Source of the DNA: Pseudomonadota bacterium
Lineage (GTDB): Bacteria > Pseudomonadota > Gammaproteobacteria > Xanthomonadales > Xanthomonadaceae
Assembly (NCBI GenBank): GCA_023423605.1
Contig: JAFAFF010000326.1
Location: 1 to 5,286 of the forward strand
Length of the DNA stretch: 5,286 bases
Direction: 5' to 3'
Part shown: piece by piece, positions 1 to 5,264 of the stretch
How positions within the stretch are numbered: position 1 is the stretch's first letter
How the letters are laid out: the number at the start of each line of letters is the position of its first letter
Program-made: the position numbers and the translations under genes
Notes under the pieces: generated by a model
Told to the model about the DNA's origin: nothing
Databases searched by the model: none
The model's input: only the letters and a program-made list of their open reading frames with translations

Positions 1-1757
1 TTCGCGCGGCCGTTTTCCCACGTGTAGATGCCCTGGCCATCCTTCTTGCCACGCTTGCCCTGTTCGACCGTCTGCAGCGCTGCCGGAATCTGCAGGCCCA
101 GGAACGGGGCCAGTTCCTCGCCCACGCCCGCTGCCACGTCCAGGCCCACGGTGTCCAGCAGCTCGATCGGCCCCATCGGCATGCCGAACTTCACCGCTGC
201 CTTGTCGATCACCGGGCCCGGGATGCCTTCGGCATAGGCCGTTGCCGCTTCCAGCATGTACGGGAACAGCACGCGGTTGACCAGGAAGCCGGGAGTGCCG
301 GCCACCGGCACCGGGAACTTGCCGAGCGCCTTGCAGAACGCCGCCAGCCGGCGCTCGGTTTCCGGGGCCATGCCGTCGTGATGGATGATTTCCACCAGGG
401 GCATCTGCGCCACCGGGTTGAAGTAATGCAGGCCGGCGAACTGCGCCGGACGCTGGATATGGTCGCGCAGTTCCACCAGCGGAATGGACGAGGTGTTGGT
501 GGTCAGCAGCGCGTTGGCCTTCATTTTCGGCTCCAGCGTCTGGTACAGCTCACGCTTGGCCTGGGGATTCTCGATGATCGCCTCGATCACCAGATCCGCG
601 CGCGCCGCGCCCTCACCGGCCAGATCGCCCTGCAGGCGGGCGGCGACGGCCGGGCGCCTGCTTTCGTCCTTCACTTTCTTTTCGAACAGCGTCTGCGCGC
701 GCTGCAGCGCCGGGTCGATGAAGCGCTGCTCGCGGTCCTGCAGGGTCACGTTGAACCCCTTGTAGGCGGACCACGCCGCGATGTCGCCGCCCATCACGCC
801 GGCACCGACCACATGCACGTGCTCGATGCCATGCGGGCCGCTGCCCAGGCCCTTGAGCCGTTCGGTCAGGAAGAAGATGCGGATCAGGTTGCGGGCGGTG
901 GGCGAGCCGGCCAGCTTGACTACGGCGCGGCGCTCGGCATCCAGGCGCGCCTGTACCGGCTTGCCGCCGCTGCGCTCCCAGGTGCTGATCAGCGCGTACG
1001 GCGCCGGGTAGTGCTCCTTCTTCGCCTTGCGCGCCACCTGCTTGGCCATCTGCGGGGCGAGCAGTTTGCGTGCGGGCCAGGTGTTGGTGGCCCAGGCCGT
1101 GGCGCGTTGCTTGAACGGGCGCGTGGTGCCTTTCTGCGTCAGCGCCACCGCGGTGTCCAGCAGCAGGGCCGGCGCCACCACCTTGTCCACCAGGCCGATG
1201 TTGCGCGCGGCCGATGCGGACAGCGTGCGGCCGGTCAGCATCATGTCCATCGCCGCCGGTGCGCCGACCAGGTGCGGCAGGCGGGCACTGCCGCCCCAGC
1301 CCGGGAAGATGCCCAACTGCGTTTCCGGCAGGCCGATGCGCGTGGAGGCATCGTTGGATGCCACCCGGTAGCGGCAGGCCAGTGCCAGCTCGGTGCCGCC
1401 GCCAAGGCAATGGCCATGGATGGCCGCCACGGTCGGGCAGGGCAGTTCGGCCAGCTTCTGGTAGGTGGCCTGGCCGCGGCGGATGGCATCGTTCACGGTG
1501 CCGCGGCGATCGAATTCCTGGAATTCCTTGAGATCGGCGCCCGCAATGAAGCCGGCCTTCTTCGCCGACTGGATCACCACGCCCTTCGGCGGATCGATGG
1601 CGATGCGCTCGATCAGATCGCCCAGTTCCAGCAGGACGTCCTGGGACATCGCATTGACGTTGGCATCCTGCCGATCAAGAGTGAGCACCACGACACCGTC
1701 GTCGCGGATTTCCGGGTGCCAGTGCGCGAAGCGGAGCCCATCGAAGCCTGAGAGCAT
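1..1757 (-). CDS. Fused enoyl-CoA hydratase / 3-hydroxyacyl-CoA dehydrogenase (FadB/FadJ-type alpha subunit), 3' end cut by window
   Basis: Fatty-acid beta-oxidation enzyme, presumably cytoplasmic, that hydrates trans-2-enoyl-CoA and then oxidises the L-3-hydroxyacyl-CoA with NAD+. The visible 585 residues begin MLSGFDGLRF. The crotonase domain spans about residues 18-200: IAGAD (71-75) and HGHCLGGG (114-121) form the oxyanion hole, and E123 and E145 (in GLPETQLGIFPGWGG) match the two catalytic glutamates of FadB. The NAD-binding dehydrogenase domain starts near 311 with VVGAGVMGG (GxGxxG, 318-323). Catalytic residues are H444 (GLHYFNP) and E456 (PLVEII), with substrate-binding NTSS at 421-424. 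The C-terminal dehydrogenase domain begins near TPGFLVNRV (488-496) and is cut off; relatives of about 700 residues suggest roughly 100 more lie outside. ATG at 1757 is the only start close to the conserved N-terminus; its Shine-Dalgarno is weak. No thiolase partner is in the window. FadB and FadJ cannot be told apart here, so no symbol is given. Confidence 0.95.
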   Translation of the reverse strand, partial: MLSGFDGLRFAHWHPEIRDDGVVVLTLDRQDANVNAMSQDVLLELGDLIERIAIDPPKGVVIQSAKKAGFIAGADLKEFQEFDRRGTVNDAIRRGQATYQKLAELPCPTVAAIHGHCLGGGTELALACRYRVASNDASTRIGLPETQLGIFPGWGGSARLPHLVGAPAAMDMMLTGRTLSASAARNIGLVDKVVAPALLLDTAVALTQKGTTRPFKQRATAWATNTWPARKLLAPQMAKQVARKAKKEHYPAPYALISTWERSGGKPVQARLDAERRAVVKLAGSPTARNLIRIFFLTERLKGLGSGPHGIEHVHVVGAGVMGGDIAAWSAYKGFNVTLQDREQRFIDPALQRAQTLFEKKVKDESRRPAVAARLQGDLAGEGAARADLVIEAIIENPQAKRELYQTLEPKMKANALLTTNTSSIPLVELRDHIQRPAQFAGLHYFNPVAQMPLVEIIHHDGMAPETERRLAAFCKALGKFPVPVAGTPGFLVNRVLFPYMLEAATAYAEGIPGPVIDKAAVKFGMPMGPIELLDTVGLDVAAGVGEELAPFLGLQIPAALQTVEQGKRGKKDGQGIYTWENGRA

Positions 1758-1793
1758 GGACGTTCCATCCGGTTGTGTATGGAGAAGGAGGCT

Positions 1794-1823
1794 ATGATCC
1801 AGAGGTTGTTTCCGCTACGTCAA
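1794..1823 (-). promoter_or_regulatory. Candidate sigma-70 promoter of the fatty-acid oxidation gene
   Basis: Read on the minus strand, TTGACG (1823-1818, five of six consensus bases) is followed after 18 bp by GATCAT (1799-1794, four of six). Transcription would begin near 1787, giving a 5' leader of about 30 nt before the ATG at 1757. Placement fits well, but the -10 box is imperfect and the call rests on sequence match alone. Confidence 0.5.
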
Positions 1824-1837
1824 ATCCCAATACGTAG
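1815..1837. promoter_or_regulatory. Perfect inverted repeat CTACGT-N11-ACGTAG, possible operator
   Basis: The arms at 1815-1820 and 1832-1837 are exact reverse complements around an 11-bp spacer. The left arm overlaps the candidate -35 box (1818-1823) of the divergent fatty-acid gene, where a bound dimeric repressor would block polymerase. The 17-bp distance between arm starts is more than one helical turn and could suit a dimeric helix-turn-helix protein. No regulator family is recognised from the motif, and chance occurrence is possible for 6-bp arms. Confidence 0.3.
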
Positions 1838-1845
1838 AAGACGGC

Positions 1846-1886
1846 GCCCGCTGGCTCACGCCGTGGCTTTCACAGCGTAGGCGGGC
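1846..1886. other. Dyad GCCCGC/GCGGGC in the divergent intergenic region
   Basis: GCCCGC at 1846-1851 pairs with GCGGGC at 1881-1886 around a 29-nt interior. A competing inner pairing, CGCTG (1849-1853) with CAGCG (1873-1877), is also possible. There is no T-run on either side, so it is not a convincing intrinsic terminator. It may only be a by-product of high GC content. Confidence 0.2.
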
Positions 1887-1938
1887 ACGTTAACGGAACG
1901 TTGGTTAAAGGCTGGTGCGGTGCCGCTGCAACGGGCAC

Positions 1939-1966
1939 TGAACTTTTTCCGGGATTGGCAGTCTCA
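1939..1966 (+). promoter_or_regulatory. Sigma-E-type promoter of rpoE (autoregulatory)
   Basis: TGAACTT (1939-1945) followed after exactly 16 bp by TCTCA (1962-1966) matches the sigma-E pattern GGAACTT-N16-TCNNA. The predicted start of transcription is near 1972, giving a leader of about 35 nt before the rpoE ATG at 2007. Because it lies directly upstream of the sigma-E gene, it implies positive autoregulation, which is known for rpoE operons in other gammaproteobacteria. It also rules out starting rpoE at the in-frame GTG at 1920, which would put the promoter inside the coding region. Confidence 0.85.
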
Positions 1967-1990
1967 GTGCTCGACGTCGGTTGGGCTGAC

Positions 1991-1995
1991 AGGAG
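1991..1995 (+). promoter_or_regulatory. Ribosome binding site of rpoE
   Basis: AGGAG lies 11 nt before the ATG at 2007. An in-frame GTG at 1995 overlaps this motif, so it is unlikely to be the start. The site supports ATG 2007. Confidence 0.75.
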
Positions 1996-2006
1996 TGCGG
2001 CCCCTC

Positions 2007-2627
2007 ATGGCCGATGTTGAAACACAACAGGAGCTGGACCTGGAACTGGTCCGGCGCGTGCAGCGCGGCGAGAGCGCGGCGTTCGATGTCCTGGTGCGCA
2101 GGCACCAGCATCGGGTCGTGTCCCTGGTCGGTCGCTACATCGCCGACTGGAGTGAATGCCAGGACGTTGCCCAGGATACGTTCATCCGCGCCTACCGCGC
2201 GATCAACAGTTTCCGCGGTGATGCCCTGTTCTCGACCTGGTTGCACCGGATAGCCGTGAACACCGCCAAGAACCATCTCGCCGCCAGCAATCGCCGCCCG
2301 CCGACCGATGACATCGAAATCGGCGACGCCGAACAGTTCGACAGCGGTATCCGCCTGCGCGATACCGATACCCCCGAACGCCAGCTGATGCGGCAGGAAC
2401 TGGAGAACACGGTGATGAAGGCGGTATCGGCGCTGCCGGAAGAGCTGCGCCTGGCCATCTCCCTGCGCGAGGTGGACGGCCTGAGTTACGAGGACATCGC
2501 GCAGAAGATGGGGTGCCCGATCGGCACCGTGCGGTCGCGGATCTTCCGCGCCCGCGAGGCGATCGACACCGAGCTTCGGCCGCTGCTGGACACCGGCAGC
2601 GCCACCCGCGAAAAGAGCCGCGCATGA
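2007..2627 (+). CDS. rpoE: RNA polymerase ECF sigma factor RpoE (sigma-E/AlgU)
   Basis: Extracytoplasmic-function sigma factor that directs RNA polymerase to envelope-stress promoters; 206 residues from MADVETQQEL. Region sigma-2 covers about 23-92, with the -10 recognition segment AQDTFIRAYRAINSFRGD (55-72) and the helix STWLHRIAVNTAKNHL (76-91). A linker of about 40 residues follows. Region sigma-4 covers about 130-190, with a helix-turn-helix in GLSYEDIAQKMGCPIGTVRSRI (split here as GLSYEDIAQ, 158-166, and CPIGTVRSRIFRAREAID, 170-187) that reads the -35 box. Both halves closely resemble E. coli RpoE (191 residues); a polar tail of about 14 residues (LDTGSATREKSRA) is additional. It is first in the operon, with its stop overlapping the rseA start, so the sigma factor and its inhibitor are translationally coupled. 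The start is fixed by the AGGAG at 1991 and the upstream sigma-E promoter. An AlgU/RpoH-type name is possible in other lineages. Confidence 0.97.
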   Translation: MADVETQQELDLELVRRVQRGESAAFDVLVRRHQHRVVSLVGRYIADWSECQDVAQDTFIRAYRAINSFRGDALFSTWLHRIAVNTAKNHLAASNRRPPTDDIEIGDAEQFDSGIRLRDTDTPERQLMRQELENTVMKAVSALPEELRLAISLREVDGLSYEDIAQKMGCPIGTVRSRIFRAREAIDTELRPLLDTGSATREKSRA

Positions 2628-3496
2628 ACGAACGAATGCAACCCGTGGACAAGATCGACGAACACAACCGCCAGCAGCTGTCGGCCCTGGTCGATGGCGA
2701 GCTGGCCACCGACGAGGCACGCTTCCTGCTGCGTCGCCTGCAGCACGATCCCGAACTGCAGGCCTGCCAGGAACGATGGCAACTGCTGGGCGATGTACTG
2801 CGCGGGCAGGCGGTGGCACCGGCACCGGTGGATTTCGCCGCCCGCGTATCGGCAGCCGTGGCTGCCGAACCGCTGCCCAGGGCCGAGCCGCGCCGCGAGG
2901 TGCGTGCCGGCTGGCGGCGCTGGGGCGGCGGGGCGGCGCTGGCCGCGTCGGTAGCGGCGGTCGCGCTGTTCATGGGCCGGCAGTCGCTGGATACCGCCGA
3001 ACCGACCCAGGACAACCCGCCCCAGGTCATCGCCAGCGAGGCGGTGTTGCCGGCGACCGCTGCGGTCACCGTTGCCACCGCGACGCCTGACGGCACATCG
3101 CCTGCCGTTCCCGACGCGGATTCGGCTGCCATCCTGGTGGCCAGCGTGCCGGCGGCCGCGGTTGCGGCGGCAGGACGCCGCCAGGATGCCGCCGAGCGGC
3201 GCGCCAGTGCCACCCGCACCCGGCAGGCGGCGCGCATGGCCCAGCGCGACGAACTGCCGCAGCGTGCGTTGGCCCGCCAGGCGCCGCTGGTGCCGAGCGT
3301 GCCGGCCGGGACCCGCCAGGAACTGCCGTTTGGCGATGTCGGCGCCCTGCAGGCGCGGCCATGGCCGCGTTCCAGCGTCGGTGCCGCGGCCGGGGGCGCG
3401 CTCAACGCGAGCTATCCGGCCGCCGCAACGGGCGCTTTCTATCCGTTTGAACCGCGCCTGCAGGACGACCTGCCGGTACAGCGTCCGCGCGACTGA
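2624..3496 (+). CDS. rseA: Sigma-E anti-sigma factor RseA (MucA-like)
   Basis: Single-pass inner-membrane protein that binds and inhibits sigma-E until stress proteases cut it; 290 residues. The cytoplasmic N-terminal domain (about 13-85) has the family pattern: QQLSALVDGELATDEARFLL (17-36), then HDPELQACQERWQLLGDVLRG (41-61, here HDPELQACQERW and QLLGDVLRG). An Arg-rich segment (RREVRAGWRRW, 90-100) precedes one membrane helix, GGGAALAASVAAVALFMG (101-118), giving an N-in topology. The periplasmic part (119-290) is long, rich in Ala, Pro and Arg, and low in complexity apart from a C-terminal patch with aromatic residues, NASYPAAATGAFYPFEP (261-277). The ATG overlaps the rpoE stop (ATGA); a second in-frame ATG at 2636 would remove four residues. 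AAGAG at 2613 is a weak ribosome site, which fits coupled translation. The family is clear from the N-terminal domain and position; the tail is not recognised. No rseB/mucB gene follows. Confidence 0.88.
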   Translation: MNERMQPVDKIDEHNRQQLSALVDGELATDEARFLLRRLQHDPELQACQERWQLLGDVLRGQAVAPAPVDFAARVSAAVAAEPLPRAEPRREVRAGWRRWGGGAALAASVAAVALFMGRQSLDTAEPTQDNPPQVIASEAVLPATAAVTVATATPDGTSPAVPDADSAAILVASVPAAAVAAAGRRQDAAERRASATRTRQAARMAQRDELPQRALARQAPLVPSVPAGTRQELPFGDVGALQARPWPRSSVGAAAGGALNASYPAAATGAFYPFEPRLQDDLPVQRPRD

Positions 3497-3506
3497 GCGT
3501 GGACGC
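3481..3506 (+). other. Stem-loop spanning the rseA stop codon
   Basis: GCGTCCGCG (3481-3489) pairs with CGTGGACGC (3498-3506), nine pairs including one G-U, around an 8-nt loop that holds the TGA stop (3494-3496). It lies just upstream of the next hairpin, so the two could stack or protect the rpoE-rseA part of the message from exonucleases. Ribosomes finishing rseA would keep it unfolded. Confidence 0.4.
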
Positions 3507-3508
3507 CC

Positions 3509-3540
3509 GGCGTGTGCCGGCCGTCACGGCCACGCCTTTT
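3509..3540 (+). terminator. Terminator-like hairpin between rseA and mucD (possible attenuator)
   Basis: GGCGTG (3509-3514) pairs with CACGCC (3531-3536), and GCCG (3516-3519) with CGGC (3527-3530), leaving T3515 bulged and a 7-nt loop. The ten GC-rich pairs are followed at once by TTTT (3537-3540) and then CCCC. The form is that of an intrinsic terminator with a short U-tract. As mucD starts only 38 nt downstream with no clear promoter between, partial termination that lowers mucD output is more likely than a complete stop. Confidence 0.6.
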
Positions 3541-3562
3541 CCCCTGAACCATTGAACTGCCC

Positions 3563-3567
3563 GGAGG
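3563..3567 (+). promoter_or_regulatory. Ribosome binding site of mucD
   Basis: GGAGG lies 10 nt before ATG 3578 and 13 nt before the adjacent ATG 3581. The spacing favours 3578. It is the strongest Shine-Dalgarno in the window, so mucD does not depend on translational coupling to rseA. Confidence 0.8.
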
Positions 3568-3577
3568 TTGTAATCCG

Positions 3578-5113
3578 ATGATGCCGCTCCCCCGTTCGTT
3601 CCGCATGCAGGCACTCGGCCTGCTGGCGATGACCCTGCCGCTGGGCGCATGCGCGCAGTCGCCGTCGCCCGCTCCGCAGGCCGCCACCACGCAGGCTGCC
3701 GCGCCGCGCGCGCCGGCGCAGCCGCTGGTCACTGGCCTGCCGGACTTCACCAACCTGGTCGAACAGGTCGGCCCGGGTGTGGTCAACGTCAACACGATCA
3801 TCGAACGCAACAGCCGCCAGGCGCGTGGCCCCATGGGGCCCTCGCAGGAGGACGTGCCAGAGATCTTCCGGCGCTTCTTCGGCCCCGGTTTCGGCATGCC
3901 CGGCCCGGATGGGGATGACGGCGGTCCCAGCATCAAGGGCCGTGGAATGGGCTCGGGTTTCATCATTTCGGGCGATGGTTATGTGCTGACCAATCATCAC
4001 GTTGTCGCCGACGCCAGTGAGATCAAGGTGAAGCTGGCCGACAGCCGCGAGTACACCGCCAAGGTGGTGGGCAGCGACGCGCAGTACGACGTGGCCCTGC
4101 TGAAGATCGACGGCAAGAACCTGCCCACCGTACGCATCGGCGATTCCAATTCGCTCAAGCCCGGCCAGTGGGTTGTGGCGATCGGTTCGCCGCTGGGCCT
4201 GGATCACTCGGTCACTGCCGGCGTGGTCAGCGCCACCGGCCGCAGCACCGGTGGCCAGGACCAGCGCTATGTTCCCTTCATCCAGACCGATGTGGCCATC
4301 AACCAGGGCAACAGCGGCGGCCCGCTGCTGAATACCCGCGGTGAGGTGGTTGGCATCAATTCGCAGATCGTGTCGGCCTCGGGCGGCTACATGGGCATCA
4401 GCTTCGCGATCCCGATCGACCTGGCCATGGGCGCGGTGGAGCAGATCAAGAAGACCGGTCGCGTCAGCCGTGGCCAGCTCGGCGCCGTCGTGCAGCCGAT
4501 CGATTCGCTCAATGCCGAGGCGCTCGGTCTGCCCGACAGCCGTGGCGCACTGGTCAATGAGATCGTCGCGGGCAGCGCGGCGGCCAAGGCCGGGGTGCAG
4601 GTCGGTGACGTGATCCGTTCGGTCAACGGCAGTGCGGTCAATTCCTACAGCGATCTGCCGCCGCTGATCGGCGCGCTGCCGCCGGGCAGCAAGGTCCGCA
4701 TCGGCCTGGTGCGCGACGGCAAGGAGCGCGAACTCGGCGCCACCCTGACCGAGCTGGCCGAAGACGCCCAGGCGGCCGCCAACCGGCCCGCCGCCGCCAA
4801 CGATGACGCTCCGCCGCAGACCGGTGCCAACGCCCTGTTGGGCCTGGAAGTGGCCGACCTGACCGCGCCGCAGCGCAAGCAGCTGCGGCTGGAAGCAGGC
4901 GAGGGCGTGCGCGTCACCCGCGTCAACGGCCAGGCTGCGCGTGATGCGAGGATGTCGCCGGGGATGGTGATCCTGCAGGTGGGCCGTACGCCGGTGGGCA
5001 GCGTGGATGCCTTGAACCGCGCGCTCGGCAGCTACAAGAAGGGCGATGTGGTCATGCTGCTGGTCCGCAGCGGCGGCAACAGTGCCTTCGTGGCGGTGAA
5101 GACCGGCGGATAA
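3578..5113 (+). CDS. mucD: Periplasmic serine endoprotease MucD (HtrA/DegP family, two PDZ domains), possible lipoprotein
   Basis: Envelope quality-control protease that degrades misfolded periplasmic proteins; 511 residues. The N-terminus has a charged start, a hydrophobic stretch (about 11-23) and LGAC (22-25), a possible lipobox with Cys25; ACA-Q (24-27) could equally be a signal peptidase I site. A Pro/Ala-rich linker (28-50) leads to LPDFTNLVEQVGPGVVNVNT (54-73), the usual start of mature MucD. The trypsin-like domain (about 55-295) contains the triad H141 (TNHHVV), D171 (YDVALLKI) and S246 (GNSGGPL), with the family's regulatory loop around RRFFGPGFGMPG (98-109). PDZ1 covers about 298-392 and PDZ2 about 418-508, joined by an Ala-rich linker (397-416). 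It is complete and looks active. It is the third gene of the sigma-E operon, 81 bp after rseA, in the place where Pseudomonas has mucB, mucC and mucD. DegP or DegQ are alternative names; DegS is unlikely because of the second PDZ domain. Confidence 0.93.
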   Translation: MMPLPRSFRMQALGLLAMTLPLGACAQSPSPAPQAATTQAAAPRAPAQPLVTGLPDFTNLVEQVGPGVVNVNTIIERNSRQARGPMGPSQEDVPEIFRRFFGPGFGMPGPDGDDGGPSIKGRGMGSGFIISGDGYVLTNHHVVADASEIKVKLADSREYTAKVVGSDAQYDVALLKIDGKNLPTVRIGDSNSLKPGQWVVAIGSPLGLDHSVTAGVVSATGRSTGGQDQRYVPFIQTDVAINQGNSGGPLLNTRGEVVGINSQIVSASGGYMGISFAIPIDLAMGAVEQIKKTGRVSRGQLGAVVQPIDSLNAEALGLPDSRGALVNEIVAGSAAAKAGVQVGDVIRSVNGSAVNSYSDLPPLIGALPPGSKVRIGLVRDGKERELGATLTELAEDAQAAANRPAAANDDAPPQTGANALLGLEVADLTAPQRKQLRLEAGEGVRVTRVNGQAARDARMSPGMVILQVGRTPVGSVDALNRALGSYKKGDVVMLLVRSGGNSAFVAVKTGG

Positions 5114-5130
5114 GGCCGGGCGGGTCGGCC
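5114..5130 (+). other. Small GC hairpin just after the mucD stop
   Basis: GGCCG (5114-5118) and CGGCC (5126-5130) can form a 5-bp stem with a 7-nt loop immediately after the TAA at 5111-5113. No T-run follows, so it is at best a weak 3'-end structure. Confidence 0.25.
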
Positions 5131-5139
5131 GGAGGTCTG

Positions 5140-5216
5140 GAGGGCAGGTGAGGGCAGGTGAGGGAAGTGGAGGGCAGGTGAGGGAAGTGGTGGGTGATGA
5201 GGGAAGTGGTGGGTGA
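5140..5216 (+). repeat. 10-bp-period G-rich tandem repeat containing an exact 19-bp tandem duplication
   Basis: Units of AGGGCAGGTG and AGGGAAGTGG alternate from 5141 to 5190 (two of the first, then one of each, twice over in part). They lead into TGAGGGAAGTGGTGGGTGA, which is present exactly twice in tandem (5179-5197 and 5198-5216). The strand is almost free of C. Eight GGG tracts (5142, 5152, 5162, 5172, 5182, 5192, 5201, 5211) are separated by loops of 6-7 nt. No reading frame of interest crosses it. It lies wholly in the 3' untranslated region of mucD. Confidence 0.85.
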
Positions 5217-5234
5217 CGACCGTTGGTCGTCACC
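5212..5234. repeat. Hairpin repeat copy 1 (REP-like)
   Basis: GGTGACGACC (5212-5221) and GGTCGTCACC (5225-5234) are a perfect 10-bp inverted repeat with the 3-nt loop GTT. It begins within the end of the second 19-bp tandem copy. No T-run follows, so it is not a classical intrinsic terminator. It can still cap the mucD message. Confidence 0.8.
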
Positions 5235-5264
5235 GCTTGAACGCCTCACCGGCACGGCAGGAGC

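Noticed and set aside
378..1751. 457-codon plus-strand open frame opposite the hydratase/dehydrogenase gene
   Set aside because: The minus strand encodes an unmistakable FadB-type protein with all catalytic residues. This frame is a low-complexity Gly/Ala/Arg/Gln-rich shadow.
1890..1908. TTAAC/GTTAA inverted repeat with a central AACGTT upstream of the sigma-E promoter
   Set aside because: The arms are only 5 bp, and it does not overlap a promoter that I can support. It was noted as possible upstream operator sequence but is too weak to call.
1920..2006. Extended N-terminus of RpoE from GTG 1920 or GTG 1995
   Set aside because: GTG 1920 would include the sigma-E promoter in the coding region, and GTG 1995 overlaps the ribosome binding site. 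The family N-terminus fits ATG 2007.
2203..3405. 400-codon minus-strand open frame across rpoE and rseA, and the 306-codon frame at 1905-2825
   Set aside because: Both are antisense to conserved genes and show Ser/Arg/Ala-rich shadow composition without domains.
3524..5233. 569-codon open frame on the minus strand opposite mucD
   Set aside because: It lies antisense to a clearly conserved protease, has a His/Ala/Arg-rich shadow composition typical of high-GC codon bias, no recognisable domain, and runs into the non-coding repeat region at its start.
5225..5250. Intrinsic terminator for mucD at the first palindrome
   Set aside because: The stem is strong, but the sequence after it (GCTTGAACGCC) has no T-run, so it is listed as a repeat, not a terminator.
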